Assembly (NCBI GenBank): GCA_035582835.1
Contig: JAYKAV010002386.1
Coordinates: 558,696 to 622,695, forward strand
Direction of reading: 5' to 3'
Origin: Phoebastria nigripes
Taxonomy: Eukaryota; Chordata; Aves; Procellariiformes; Diomedeidae
DNA: 64,000 nt
A program made the translations under genes and the position numbers. Positions 25,458 through 49,096 of this stretch are shown one piece after another. The notes below the pieces were generated by a model that was not told the origin of the DNA, ran no database searches, and saw only the letters and a list, made by a program, of their open reading frames with translations. The stretch's first letter is position 1. Each line of letters opens with the position of its first letter.

Positions 25458-28400
25458 CAGGTNTAGTGAGGGTGGTGGGGACAAAGAGATCTCTCTGCCA
25501 GTCCGTCATGCCAACGATGCCACTGGCGTCCTCCTTGCCATCAGCTCCCTCCTGCTGACTAATACAAACCATCACTGAAGCCAGGCAAAAAGCCACAAAA
25601 AAGACCCAAATGAGTGCTCAGGCCCTGCCCAGTTCCACTATTCCTTCCTGGCTCCGATGATATGCTCCCATCATGGCTGGGTAATGCTGCACCCCCGGTT
25701 CACAGGGGCGATGCCCCATGCAAGCGGTGGTGGCACATCGGGGCCTGTTAGGACAGATCAAAGCTGAGCACCTACAGCATGTCAGCGTGACATGCTGTAC
25801 AAATGCAAGGCTTTTGCCTCTGTTTATGTGTGGCGTGCTCCATACCTTTGCCTTTTGCAGTGCTATGAAAGCTTCAAAAGTTCCATTTACGTTAACAAGC
25901 CCATAAAGCATAAGGTTATTAAATGTTGTTTATAGTACCCTGTCTGAGAAGCTCATTCAGTTACCAGCTGGTTCAATTTTTGCTAAAAGCAAGTTTCATA
26001 GGGGCGCCAAGTTGTATCTGCATGTGCTATGGGAGCTTGTGTTGAAAGGGCAAGAAAAACAGCGGTGATGCAATGGCTGAATTACTCCGTAGAAGGGATG
26101 GTCAGCATTTTCAGAGATGAATGAAATATGTTGGCTTTGTGATTGAAAAAAATGTTGCACTTAAATGTTTTTAAATTTATTTTTGGTAAAACTTTTTTAG
26201 CATTGGTTATTTTCTGCAAACTTTACTGGAATTTTACTGAGGTCATTGTCTTAAAGAGCACATTTCACATTTGCATCTTTGGAGAATAGGTTTTATAGAG
26301 ATATTTCCAGTACCTCTTCGTTTCAGCCAGGTTATATATATAAAACTATACAACACAGATGCTCCAAAGGGAAAGCGTGTATAAGATGGGCTATTGGACA
26401 GTACTGGGAGTATATTCTACCTGGCACATTACGGATGTGAGACAACACCTACATGGTTAAATCATATCCCTCCTTTGTTTCTTGTTTTTTTCTATCCTAG
26501 ATTCAGTGGGACTAACTCACCCCCTCATGAAAGATCTGGCAGCTCCCTCCGAGTCCTGAACCCTATCCAAGTGATAATTATACCTGTTTGAAATCCGGGA
26601 GCCGAGAAGTAGCCTCCAGCCACTCAACAAAGGCTGCTCCAGTGCTCCGAGGAAGCGGTGCCGACACTTCCCTTCTCCTTGTCTGCCTCCTGCTGAAACG
26701 CATTTGCAGAGTTTCCTGAAGCCTCTAAGGCTTTTCCAGAGATCTGGTGGAACCAGACCTGGTATCTCATGAAGTATCATCACATGCAAAGACAAAGAAA
26801 CACCCCCACAGGCATAGTTAATGCAGACAAACCTTAATGGCTTTTTTTTTCCCCCTCCAGTTGCAAATGTATAATTAATCTCAGTTCAAATTTACATGTT
26901 TGATCTGCTTCTTTTAGGCTTCAGATGTCTTTGAAGGAAGGGGAAGACCTTGTGATTTGATCTGGAGTTCCTAGGATACGCTCGGTGTTTACGGTGTTTA
27001 CGTGGGCAGATCCCCTGGGCCCAGTGCCGGTCAGATGTGGAGGGCTCCTGGCTTGCAGACGTGGGGTGGGAGGGCAGAGGCTGAGATGCTTCCCAAGCTG
27101 GGCCTCATGAGCCCCTTCACCCCAAGCCACCATTTCTCCAGGGCTTCCCTGAGCGGTGAGGGCACCTGTGGCCCGGTGGTGGAAACCTGCCGACAAGAGG
27201 AGCTAATCCTCCCACAAACAGACCCCGTGAGTCCTCGCTGCTGCAGTGTAAAAGAAAAGAAAGGCGTAGAGATGAAAAATGTATCCACTTCAAACAGGGA
27301 AATTTCCATTTGAAGTGCCGTGTTCGAGTCAAATCCTCCCCAGCAGCAGCACTTTTTTCCCCTCAGTAGTGTGTATCAATTTCTTCTGACAACAGTTTCA
27401 TGGCTTCGGGATAAACAAGCCCAACTCCATTGGTATTATATTTTACAACTACAGACAGACCACGGAGATTAAAATTCTTTGGATGAGTCACCAAAGATGG
27501 GGAGGGGGGAGGCAGGTCCGCCGGGCGTTGTGAAAGGCAGGTTAAACACAAAACAAACCAAATCCAGCCTTTCATCCCTGGTGGTGCCATGGAGGCTGGG
27601 CCTTCCCCTGTGCCGGGAGGAAGGCGGATGCAGGCGGCGGGCGACGAGGGCAGAGCTAAGGGGATACCATGGCGAGGGGCCCTGCATGCTGCAGAGATGG
27701 CGGAGGTGGCTTCTTGCCCTTGCACAGCGGCTGACTCAGGGCTGGGGAGGCCTCGGGGCTCTTCTCACTCCTTATGGCGCAATATTAATTTCTCATTTCC
27801 CTGGCAAACACAAGCAGCTGAAGAAGAAAATCATTTCCGGTTGATCCACAAGGGTTTTGTTTTTGTTTTGTTCTCCCGCTGGAACCAAAGGCTTCCCTTA
27901 AATGTTTTCTTCCCCAAAGTGCAGCGTTTTGGTTTGATCTCCAGATTTTTTTAAGTCCTTCATGAAGTAAAGCAAAACGAAACCCTGCGTGCTGACANGC
28001 ATTGCTGAAATGTTTGCCGCTGAAAACATCAGTCAAATGCTGTCCCTTTCCCCGGTCCACCTTCCTTTCCTACCTTCCCGACTAAACCCCCTGATGAATT
28101 TGACATGAAGTCTAGATGAGTCAAATACGCTTTATCAGCAAAAAAAAAATCTGCTGGAGGAGAACCAGCCCGTGGCACCCCAGCTTGCCCTGGAAAACTG
28201 CCTTCACTGGTAGGGTAGCCAGCAGGAGCTGGTTTAGGCCATTGGTGGAAACCTCTCTGCTTAAGTCTGCCTTGTGCACAACTTTAATCCCTTTGTGCAG
28301 AGGGAGCTGGAGCCAGCCAGGAGCTGCCACGGGATTATTTTCTTTTACAGTGTATGTTTTTTTATTGCATCAGATTATGGTTTTAAACCTCAGCATCCAA

Positions 28401-30560
28401 CCCAGCCACCACTCCTCCACACTAGATGTTACCCTTGCAGGTCAGGGAGATAAGGGTAGTCCTGGCTCCACACTGGGACATTCAGGAGAAGTCCTCCAAG
28501 AGCCTTTGCTGGCTGTCTGCAGAACTGAAGATGTCCGAAAACTTCATTAACTTGCTTCACATCCAGAACATGTCCGGAGTCTAGATAAAGGAGGACTCAA
28601 ATCCTCCAGGATTGCCCCAGCCCCTTTTCCTGAATCTCCTGCTCCAAGCGACGCTGGTCTCTGCTGAGACAGGCTTGTAGAAGTACGGTGGGAAGATCCC
28701 TAGAAGACTTCCCTACCTCTGCAGTTGGCATTAATATTAGGACTAATTCAGCTACGACCTCCCATTTCTCCCTTGCTGATCTACTTGCCTCACGACTGTT
28801 TTTTTGGGCAGCAGCACAGCCTGGATGCTCAGCAGGGCACTTCCCTGAGTGACAGTGACTTTCCCCAGCAGCTTGGTCAGCTCCTGGGCGTTGCATGGCG
28901 CGTGCGCTGCAGGTTGCAGAGGACAACTCTGGTCTCCCAGGCTGCCCTCCCAGCATTTCTTGTCCGTGTCTCACCCCTCTGCTAGCTTCAGCCTGCTCTC
29001 ATGCTGTCATCTCCTCTTGCAAAGAGAAGTCAAGGCTGCACCGACAGAGCCACTCAGTGGGGTTTTGTATGCTAGGAACAAGAGGTTGTGTCTTCATCCT
29101 CCTCGTGATGGAGACAGTGGGACTCAAACATCCCCGTGAGCAACCTGACGCTCTCTCAGCTTCTGTCCCTTAGCACATGAACGAATGCAGGTGGCAAAAG
29201 CGAGGTGGCACATTTAGCACTTCATACAAGTCTAGGTCCTGTATCCTCAAAGCACAGAGGAATTTCGGCACCTCACTGGCACTGAACTCAAGGTGAGGAT
29301 CTAGCTCAGAAGCTCTGCTTTGTAGCCAGAGGACTACGAAAAACATTTCTAAGTTTTGCAGTGACTACTTGAAACTCTGAAGAGCTTACAAGCTCTTCTG
29401 CTTTCAGTTTAGATCGTGACAGGAATGAACGCATTTCTCCAGCAGTGCCAGAAGCCGCAGGAGGAGACAGGCACGCAGGGCTGCTGCATGCCTGCAGGGC
29501 TGGTGCTGAGCACGGGACAGCTGGGGCCGGGCTGTGCAGAGAGGTACTGCTGTGCTCAGCTGCATTTGTAGGTGCAAAAGGAGATGGTCCCTGAATCAAA
29601 GCTTGGTATTTAAATAGGAAAGACTGATAAAAAGTGAGAGTAAAGGAAGTTATTTTTATCCCTGTTTGCAGGTAGGGCACCAAGACATAGGAAGATGAAA
29701 TGACTTGGTACAGGCTGGACAAATCTGTGGTGGATCAGAGCACCGAAAGCTGCTCTCTGGAGATGCAACTGAATGCCTCAACCTTANGCCGAACTTTTCT
29801 CTCCAGGAACCAGTCTGTGACGGAGGATTCACTTTCTGCCAGAGGAACAGGGAGGAAAGGAGACAGCAATGGTGCTCTTGGCTGCTATTGATAATCATCA
29901 AATAGTTTGAATTCCTGCCCGAGAGACAAGGAAACGAATATTTGTCTCACAAACAAGGCTTCATGTTTCTCAATCAAGATAAAACTTCTATCTCATCCAC
30001 TGACCANTAATGGAAGAGCTCGTGGGGTCTGGCAGGAAGAACAGCCAGAAGCCTGCGTGTCTCCTGAACTCACAGCATTTTTTGGAGGCCTTGCCCAGGT
30101 CGCCTGCAGCCCTGGGACTGAGGCAGGGAGGGATGGGGGGAACAGGAGGGACAACCCCTCTCCAGAGCAGCGCACAGCCCCCAGCACACCGTGTGCCTGT
30201 GAGCAAGGGTCTCCCTCCTAGCTCGCCCCTCCGTGGCCCGACCGGCTGCCCTCCGGGTGCTGCAGCCCTCCCTGAGACCCCTTCCCTGGTGGGGGGTTTC
30301 TGTGCTGTGGAGGTGCCCGCCGGCTTTGCAGGCTCCTGGGGGAGGAGAGCACCCAGCACTGCCTCCACAGCGCTGCCTGCATCCAAAGGCACGCTCCTGC
30401 CAGCACAGCCCCATGTCCCAGGCTGGGCAAAGAGGTTTCCATGGGTGGAGAGGTTTCCCCTCCACCCCAGGGCTCAGTCCCCCCCNCCACGAAGGAGCTC
30501 TGGCCCTGCAGACACGCACAGGCTTTTGTCAGGAAGGAGGCAAAGTCCTTTCTGGGCTAG

Positions 30561-30645
30561 ACTCAAAATACACAGATACTCAAAATACTCAAAATGGAGA
30601 AGAAAATACTCAAAATACTCAAAAAACTCAAAATGGAGAAGAAAG
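30561..30645 (+). repeat. Short minisatellite built from ACTCAAAAT units
   Basis: Seven imperfect copies of ACTCAAAAT/A, arranged as a higher-order duplication in which a cluster of units ends with GGAGAAGAAA twice. It is flanked on both sides by AAGTCCTT, so the block appears to have grown within a duplicated AAGTCCTTTCTG-like sequence. Confidence 0.85.
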
Positions 30646-33600
30646 TCCTTGTCACAGTCCTTTCTGTATCTGCCTGATCAAAAAACTCCTATGAGAGGTG
30701 AATGGAGAAAATCCCTTTAGCAACAGCTACAGTATAAATACTCTCCAGGGGAAAAATAATTTACAGTGATACTTTTTTCTTCCTCATCCAAGAAGTGGTT
30801 AAGGATTTGGCAGGGAAACAGTGGAGGAACTGATCAGCCTACCTATGTTTTTAAAGCTTAATAACTTGTCTGTGAATGCCACAAATTTATAGCCCAACAA
30901 TAATAAGCGTTAGCCAAAAATAAAACAACCAGCTTGCTTTTTTTTTTAAAGATTAAAAGTGCAAACAGGTTACAACTCTTAAAAGCCAAGAGCTGGGTAA
31001 CCAGGTGATTTATTGGCAAGGCGCTCCTCCAGCTGGGAAACCCACCTTTTCCTCCTGCCTGGAACTGCAAAAAGGGTAATAAAAAGTTAGGGGATTTTAT
31101 TTTTTTTTTGGCAGTACAACCTGGAGCCTGCTACCTGAGGACTGAAACAGAAANGAAGCACGGCGCTGGTACCCGGAGACCCGACTGCTGTAACCCGAAG
31201 GGCTCATGGTTACTTGCCACAGTGGGATGCTGTGGCCCACAGGGCCCGGGGAGGTTTCGGTGGCTGTTCCATGTCTTCCCTCTGCCCTGAGGGGTGAAGA
31301 GCAACAATTTGGGGCAGAAGCACGCTTGGGTGCTCGTGCTGACATAGAAGAGCTAAGGCCAAGCTTTACACAATCCCTCGTACGCTGCAGGCTAGGCAGG
31401 GTTCAGAGATCCAGATCCTCCTCCATTATTCCAAGTACTGTATTTGATTGCTTTTCATCTCCCTCCTTTCCCCCTTAAATTTTGTCATAAAACCCTAATG
31501 TCTTGTCCTTCAGTGTGTATATTCACAACGGTGGGCAGCTTTTCTCCCTGGGCGGCTCTTCCCTGCNAGCGTGCTCAGGTTTGGTAATCTGCTACCGCTT
31601 AATTGACTCAGGTAATAAGCTGCTGCTCTAACGCATCAGGGCTTGGACCTTATCGCACACACACCTACCACCTCATCTTCCCCTGCGGGAGCTGCACCCC
31701 TCCTTCCCCTTGGGCGCCCGCGGGGGCCCCCTCCCCATCTATTTCTTCTTCCCCTCTTGACACATGGCAGGGGAACAGGTTCCCCAGGTTTGCACTTCAC
31801 AGGGAAGAACAGAAAGCCCGACCTACCCGACTTCCCACCCCACACCGGCTCGCTGGGTCTGAGAATGGAGAGGGGAAGAGCCTGGGCTCCCACCTTGCCT
31901 CCCCAATATGAGGCACAACTTGCACAGGGGAAAAAAGGGGTCAATGCCTCGGTTTCCTCAGGCACCGAGGGAGAAGAGAAAGGANGAAAGTGCTCTCCCC
32001 CTTCCAGCTGCCAGCTGGGCAAAGCTGAGCCTAAGCAGAAAGCAGGGTGCTGGCTGTAGCTCAGCTGGGGTGGATTATGGGGGGAATAGCAATCCCCTCT
32101 TTTTAGGTACAGGCTCTATCACATGGCTGACTCAAACACCTCAGTGTCTGAGGGAGGGCAGCCCAGCCGCTACATGTCTTCCACTAAGCTAGTAAATGTT
32201 AAATTAAGTTCTGGCAGATGACTCCATTTCCCTTTCCTGGTCCTAATCTCTGCANTTAAGATTAGTGATTATTTTGGTTTCCGAACTTTATATACAACGT
32301 GAACCAAAGCAGTCTCCTGGGTGTTGGGAACGAGGGCGCAGCAAGATGGGGATGCGCTCAGCANCACGAAAGCCAGCAGCAGCAGCAGCTCAGGCTGGGG
32401 ATTGCTTGGTTGGTGCCTGAGGAGGCTGAGTTGCACATCTGCCCCAGGAGTTCAGGGGCTTTTCTGTGCCCTCAGCTCCCCGCCTCCCTCGGCTCACACA
32501 CTGCTCGGCATTCCCCCCGCTGCAGGGAATGACCCCCACCCTCCTGTTACCTATTGCAATTAAAAAACAAAAACCCCCACCACAAACCACATAATTATTG
32601 AAGTTTTGTGGGTGCCAGGAGGTTACCATCTTCCTCTCCCTCCCACAGTGCAGGTAACAAAGCACCTGCACCCAGTACCACCCTGGCTGGGGAGCTGCAG
32701 AGCTCCCGCTTTTCCACCGTATGCCTCCCACTGCCACCTCTCCAGGCAGAAAACCAGAGGTGCTGGCAATCAAAACCCCTTGCGCTAGGACAGGGCTCAA
32801 GAGAGCAAAGCAAATGCCAGGTACAGGCAGGGCCCGCTGCTTAATTGAAGCCCTCCTTCTGCAAGCAGGGGAGCGTGTTGGCACATGCTGCAGGAGAGAT
32901 ATTGCTTTGTCTGATCGCTTTGAAGACTGGGGGGCGGAGGGAGAAGAGAAGAGGCCAGTTAAGCGTGTTTATTTTTGAGAGGAACAAAGGAGAGCGGAGG
33001 AGAGGCTGGGGGTGCCTGCGCCAGAGATGTGTCAGAGATCACTTGTTCCTCCTGGGCCAGAACACCAGCCCAGGACCACCAGCGGAGGAGGAAGCAGTGT
33101 GTGCAGAGCTGTGTTTAAAGCAGGGAGAGGAAAGACAGAGCAGAGAAAAAAAACTCCCAAGAGACTTAGGATGGTGGTAAGCGTGACACAGGTTAGACAC
33201 CTGGCTCCCAACCAGTGGGGTGTGCGATACAACACAAATACACCACAGCAGATAACACTGCAAGACCGTACCTTGCTGGGTCCTGGTTTCCCTTGGGGGA
33301 GGTTGAGTTAGGGAAGTTAAGGAGCCCTGGAGTACACAAAGTTTAACCAAGTCAAAGAGAAGGAGGCCATCAGCTGCACCCCAGCTCTGCCATGCGTTAT
33401 GGCAAATGAGTCCCCCCGTTTGCAACACTGCCGGGAGGAACTGCCTTCCCCTGGGGCTCTCACACAGACCAGGGCCAGAGCGCTGCCCCTTCTGCCTCAC
33501 ACTGCACCCCGGCAAACGGCACCCCCCAGCATGGGGGATGCATTTAGAGGGCTCTCTTTCAGTGTCATCCACCACCACCAAAAACCCGAAGTGCTTTTCT

Positions 33601-35640
33601 GTTTGCTATTTAATGCTATGCTAACGGTGACGGGAACAGCACCTGCACAAGCCTCTGAGTGCACTGCGAACAGTCAGTTCCTGGCAAAAGAGGAAGCGCT
33701 GGCCCATGCTCATTGTTGCTGCACAGCACCAGTCCCTGCAGCAAGCCCTGTGAGCACAGAGAGAAGGAAGGTGCCATTGAAGCCACCACCAGAGATGATA
33801 CCTTCTACTTCCCAGAGGCAGTAGCTCTGTTTTGGCAGGTCCAATCTGTAAGTTAAACCATCTTGTTCTCAAACAGAGANTAAGATAAATGCAGTGAGCT
33901 ATTTGTTCTCACTAAAAAGAAGCCTGCATCCAAGGACTGGTTTTATTGCACTGGCTGAAGGCAGACTTAATGCAGACACCCTGTGCAAGCCCCAAGGCCA
34001 GTAAACCTTCTGCTGCAGGTCATCATACAGACGACTGAATCAACTATGCTTAGGGAGGGAATAGACAAGTGCCTGCAGCAGGACAGAGGTGTGCAACAGC
34101 TTCAGGGGTGTAGTGTAGACACAGATCTCCTACCTGCAGTTTCCCACCAAAAAAAAGAAGAAAAAAAAGACCCTAAGAATCATTCACCAAAGATTTTTCA
34201 GTCTTTTGGGGAAGGGAGGGAAGCACATCATACATTAACAGATATTTCCGAGTTCTCAGTAACCTTCCATGGAAGCAGAGATGGTTGAATAACCACATTG
34301 GCTCTTTGGTGTTGCCAAGATGCTTCTGCAGATCCACCTGTATTTCAGCATATGAATTTTAATACTCTATGCCTTCCCTACCTACCAGTTTTTTTAGTTT
34401 ATTTTTTAAAATGCAGATTATAAAAAGCTAGTGGACAGCCCTATTTGGAGAAAAAAGACAGACTTGAATTAGAAAAACATCCAGGTTTAAACAAAGAACT
34501 GGGAGACATCTTACATTTTTACTCTTACTTTTTTAGGTGGTTAGGAAACCAGCACTCTCCTCCATTCAGCACAACATACAACCAAAACTAGTACTAGCTT
34601 TGCAACAGGAAACCAATATTGACAGCACTTCTTGCATTCTTGAATGCTAATGCATAAACGCTGATGATCAGAAGAGGCTTAAGGCATACATATGAGAGCA
34701 CCTCCACAGTACACAGGATTTCTGCTTGTTGTAAGAAACTGAAATTTTGTCTCTTAACGGCAATGGTAGGTAAAAGTTGAAAGGAGAACTGTTTGAGAAA
34801 TGCTTCTTTATTTTTAAATATGAATGTTTTAAGTGTTCCCTTGCATTCCACATCAGATAGTCTGAAATATTTATAAACAGAAACTTCTGCATGGAACATG
34901 CGCTTCTGCGAAGATTTGAGACCAACAATTTGTCTTTCAGTCACTGGAGGCTAATTCACATTTCTAAGTGAAATTATTTTTGTTTGAAATTCAGCAAGTC
35001 TGTCTCAGACCTCAGAGATGGCAATCTGGAACAATTCCACTGGAGAAAGCAGGGGAAAACAAGAAACTGTCTTTAAAGTCAGGCTCACAAGGACTCACAA
35101 CAGTGACTATTACTGCATGTGCTCCTTCTGAACCTGCAGCAAATACAGTATTTGAACTTAAGTAACCAGTAAGCACAAAGTGATTAAGACAGTAAAATGC
35201 CATTATGCCTCCTGAGATCAACAGGTTTCAGCTAAGATCCTAAACTTAAAGGGATGTTTCAGCAAAAGGCACTCGAGTCCATCAATCACTATCTGCTCCT
35301 TTTACATGAGTCCCTGGCAGGGCTCCACTCTTGCTTTGAGGTTTTATTTTCCTCCAGCCGCCCTCTTGTGTCTGCATACAGGCTTACAGGCAAGCTCCAT
35401 CCCCTATCCAGTGAGGTGGACCCAGCAGGCCCCGAGAAAGACAAATCGTAGCTATCACACTCTTGTCATAACCAAGTTGAGAAAACAGCACTGCATTGCC
35501 CTTCTCTTGTATCCTGCAAGAAATTCTGCCATCTGCACATTTCTTTGCAAGATCCATTAGCTGAAGTCACAAAATGTGGTGCGTTTCAAGCTCATATATG
35601 TACTTAAAAGTGGACAACAGACATTTTAGCCACAGAATAA

Positions 35641-36656
35641 ACATGACACAGACAACACTGCAGTGTCCATCTTCCCATTTTATTTGTAATCCCCAAAATG
35701 ATCCAGTGGGGATGGTCAGCTTCCCCTCCAGTCTTGGTTAATGAATGTAAAAGAAACATCAGAAGTCACACCGTACTGGGCCTGACCCTGCAATTGGACT
35801 CACTTGAATCCGAGCTGCAGGACACAGTGAGCAATATTATCCAATCCAACTTTTACATCCTTAGGGCTTTCCAAAATGTTGGATTAGCACATCTAGAAGT
35901 TGTTAAGTCACAACTTTTACTGGGCAAACAAAACCTTTCAAAGCAACATACTCAGTCCTACCAGCATTTCCACAAGACTGTGAAACACCTACTTGTACTG
36001 AGCCAAGTACACCAGGTGCCGTGTTAAATGGAGAGGGTGGGGGAAGAGGGGAGGACTGTGCCTCAAGCCTAGCTAGTCCCTCTCAACCCAAGCGGGAGAC
36101 CACTCCCAACTCCATATTTCTTACCCAATTGCCACAAAACATGCAACGATATAGACTATGCATAAAGGTATCTGCAAACAGAGCAACCTCTCCCTGCCCA
36201 GAAGCNCTATACCCTGCCTATCAGAGTACTTCTATATGCAGAAAGAGCTCCAGGCACTCAGGTGTGGAGACAGCAGGTCTGGTTCATACGCCATCTTTGC
36301 TGATGGAGGTGGTCCTGCAGCACAGCAATTAGTGACAACTCAGGCAAATCTGAAGTCCTGCCTGTGGAATCATCAGGCAAATGGGGGAGGGACTGCATAT
36401 AAAAACCAAGACTTACTTATTTCTTTGCCCTTTCCTCACAAGAAAAGAACACCACATAACAAGGAAGGGGGCGGGGGACATTAATTATGCGTAGGAGTGG
36501 TTAAAAATAGGGGTATCCTCAACTGTTGTATTTCCAGAACAGGGATGTGATATCTGAGCATCCTACAGAGTCCAAGAGGTATGGGAAGATGATGGTTCTA
36601 GTCAGTTTTGTGTAAGGCCTGGAGATGTCAGTGCGTTTCTGCTGCCTTGTCAGTTC
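35641..36656 (-). other. Probable RTCB 3' UTR
   Basis: Sequence downstream (leftward) of the RTCB stop. The first clear AATAAA on the minus strand is at 35684-35679, which would give a 3' UTR of about 1 kb. The extent is inferred from this single signal. Confidence 0.35.
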
Positions 36657-47062
<10,406 letters not shown>

Positions 47063-47240
47063 GGCGGCGGCGCTCCCGCTCGGCGGCTCCGCGTCAGCGC
47101 GGCCGCCAGCACCCAGCCCCCAACTAACGGCAGGAACCGACGGCGGCCGCTAAGGGTCACGCCGCCTCAGCCGCGGCAGGCAGCGGACAGGAGCCGCCGA
47201 GGGTCAAACTTCCTGCGGGAGGGCGGGGAGCTGGCGGCTG

Positions 47241-47270
47241 CCGGCGCCCCCTGGCGCCCCCTGGCGCCCC
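47241..47270 (+). repeat. Three tandem decamers CTGGCGCCCC in the RTCB upstream CpG island
   Basis: Three head-to-tail 10-base units (the first is CCGGCGCCCC) about 180 bases upstream of the RTCB start codon. Each junction creates GCGCCCCCTGG, which equals the reverse complement of the central CTCF-binding core (known motif). Confidence 0.85.
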
Positions 47271-47619
47271 GGGAGAGGCGCTGCCGCCGCCAGCCGGCTC
47301 GCCGCGTCCTGGCTGGGGCGTCTCAGGGGAGGCCGCTCGCTTCCTTCACCTCCGCGGCGGGTCAGAGGCCCTCTCCGGCCACCCGGCTTGCTTACGCACT
47401 GTCGCTCCCTCACCCCTGCCTCAGGCCGGGCAGGGCGTGACGCCGCGAGGCCCGGAGACGCTCCAGCCTGGNGGAGACGTGGGGTCGAGCCCCCGGCCGG
47501 CCCCCGTTAAACCCCATGCCAGGGCCATCTCCCACGGCAGTGGAGCAGCTGGGGCAGCCCAGGCGAGGCAGCCGGTACCCGTGGGGCGAGGGTGTGAAAG
47601 GGAGTGCAGGCCCGGGCCN

Positions 47620-49054
47620 TGCTGGGGTGAAGGAAGTCGGGTTTGTACCTGGCCGCCTCCTCCCTCACACCGCATACGACTTTTGGGCTGGCTTTGAGGA
47701 AGAAACAAGTGGTTTTTCACGCGCCTGTGGCTAACGAAAGCTCTGTGTGCGTGCCGTCCCCCTGGGGCAGGGCAGTTTCGGTCTTCGGGGCATTTAGCTA
47801 CCACTCTGCTGCAGGTGGATGGGTAGAGTTTGCTCAGCTACAGTCAGGCAAAAGCTGCCTGCACCCCATCATCAATTGCATTTCTCAGCATGAGGGAAAC
47901 AGCTTTTTGCTGTTCAGTCTCGGCTTGAAAAGGGTTCCTGTTGAGGAGTGAGAGGCGTGGGGATGGCTAGGGTCTGGGCACCACGCCAGGTGGATGGGGC
48001 TTTGCGCAGTGGTGGTTTGGGGCTCACAAAAGCAGAACAGTGCGGGCCGTGGCCTCCTGGCCTTTGTTTCTCCTCTGTTGGTGCTAGTTTGGGAGGCCTG
48101 AGTTGGCTTCCCACCCAGGTTTGGCCAAAGCACAAGCACCTAAGTGTTGCAGGGCAGGCATATCCCTCTGCAGAACTGTGTTCAGATTTGCACACTAATA
48201 AAGTATTGAAAAAGAAAGCGGAGAAAGAAAGAGGGTAAGACAACATACCAAAATGAAGTAAGTAAAGTATCTGTAACTATTTCAATCCAGAGAAATGTTG
48301 ACAAAGATGTTGGAGGATTAGACTTAAAAGACTTACGCAGAAACATTCAAGGAGTTAAATGTATCTGACCTGGCTAAGCAATGCTAAACAGGGGACATGA
48401 CAGACACAAGGATTTGAAGAGGCACAGGGGGAGAGGGACTATCAAAGGCAGTAGAACCACCACTTTGTCTCTCTTCCTGAACTGCTTCTGCATCTTTGTT
48501 AAGATTTATGTTAAGAGTTTAGTTAAGACACTGCAAAGATTTTAGTTCCCATTGCAATTGGGACAGATCCCAGCCTGATGTGGTTCTGGGGAGGGCTCAC
48601 TTCATACTTAATGCATCGTGTTCAGAAGGAAGGTATTTAAGATCATTACAGTAGAAACAGATTAGCAGGTATATCTGCCCTAGCAGCATTTTGACAATGT
48701 ACATCTCCTTCTTTTGAGAGACTGCAGCACCTTTCTGGAAGTGTATAGACAAGACTGTATTTCAAGAGAGGCATTAATCTTAAGAACATTTTTGCATCAG
48801 TTAAACTCCAGAATAAATAATGTCAAGCATGTGTCACATGTTCTTCTCTGGGTCTGCTTGTTACCACCATTGTACAGCCTAACCATTCCATCAGCTTTCT
48901 TTGCCTCCCAGCATCCCCCCTCGCCCCCAACCAGGACGACATTGCCCTTGTCAGAGCTCAGGTTACACATTTCAGCAGAACTGGACAGTGTTTAGCCTTC
49001 AGAGTCATATTCTTGATTTGAAGTTCATGCTTAACAAATGGTCTCTCTTCTCCT
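47620..49054. other. Spacer between RTCB promoter and BPIFC 3' end
   Basis: No coding region was recognised. It probably includes the BPIFC 3' UTR on the minus strand immediately left of 49055, but I saw no clear poly(A) signal to place its end. Confidence 0.5.
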
Positions 49055-49096
49055 TTAGTGTTTGTAGTGGACATCAGTAGAAATCAACATGTATCC
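49055..49096 (-). CDS. BPIFC: BPIFC terminal coding exon
   Basis: The acceptor TTCTCCCCACAG precedes GYMLISTDVHYKH and TAA. Human BPIFC reads GFLLISTDLKYE at this point and continues with a further tail; here the protein stops, giving a family-typical BPI-like end. It is too short to be obvious by ORF length; the call rests on motif, acceptor and position. Confidence 0.85.
   Translation of the reverse strand, partial: GYMLISTDVHYKH

Larger units (their letters stand above)
17400..35640. other. 18-kb spacer between convergent ASCL4 and RTCB, no supported gene
   Basis: No ORF here shows family resemblance, splice-consistent structure or coding-like conservation that I can recognise. Base composition alternates between A/T-rich stretches (17.4-20 kb, 26-26.9 kb) and G/C-richer ones (21-25 kb, 27-33.6 kb). 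Simple repeats, a small minisatellite and scattered ambiguous bases are present. Long open frames around 30.0-30.7 kb and 31.6-32.1 kb occur in G/C-rich DNA on both strands at once and are treated as chance. Confidence 0.6.

Noticed and set aside
30010..30720. Plus-strand open frame of about 236 codons in the ASCL4-RTCB spacer
   Set aside because: Overlapping frames are open on the opposite strand; the translation is compositional and its end is the ACTCAAAAT minisatellite.
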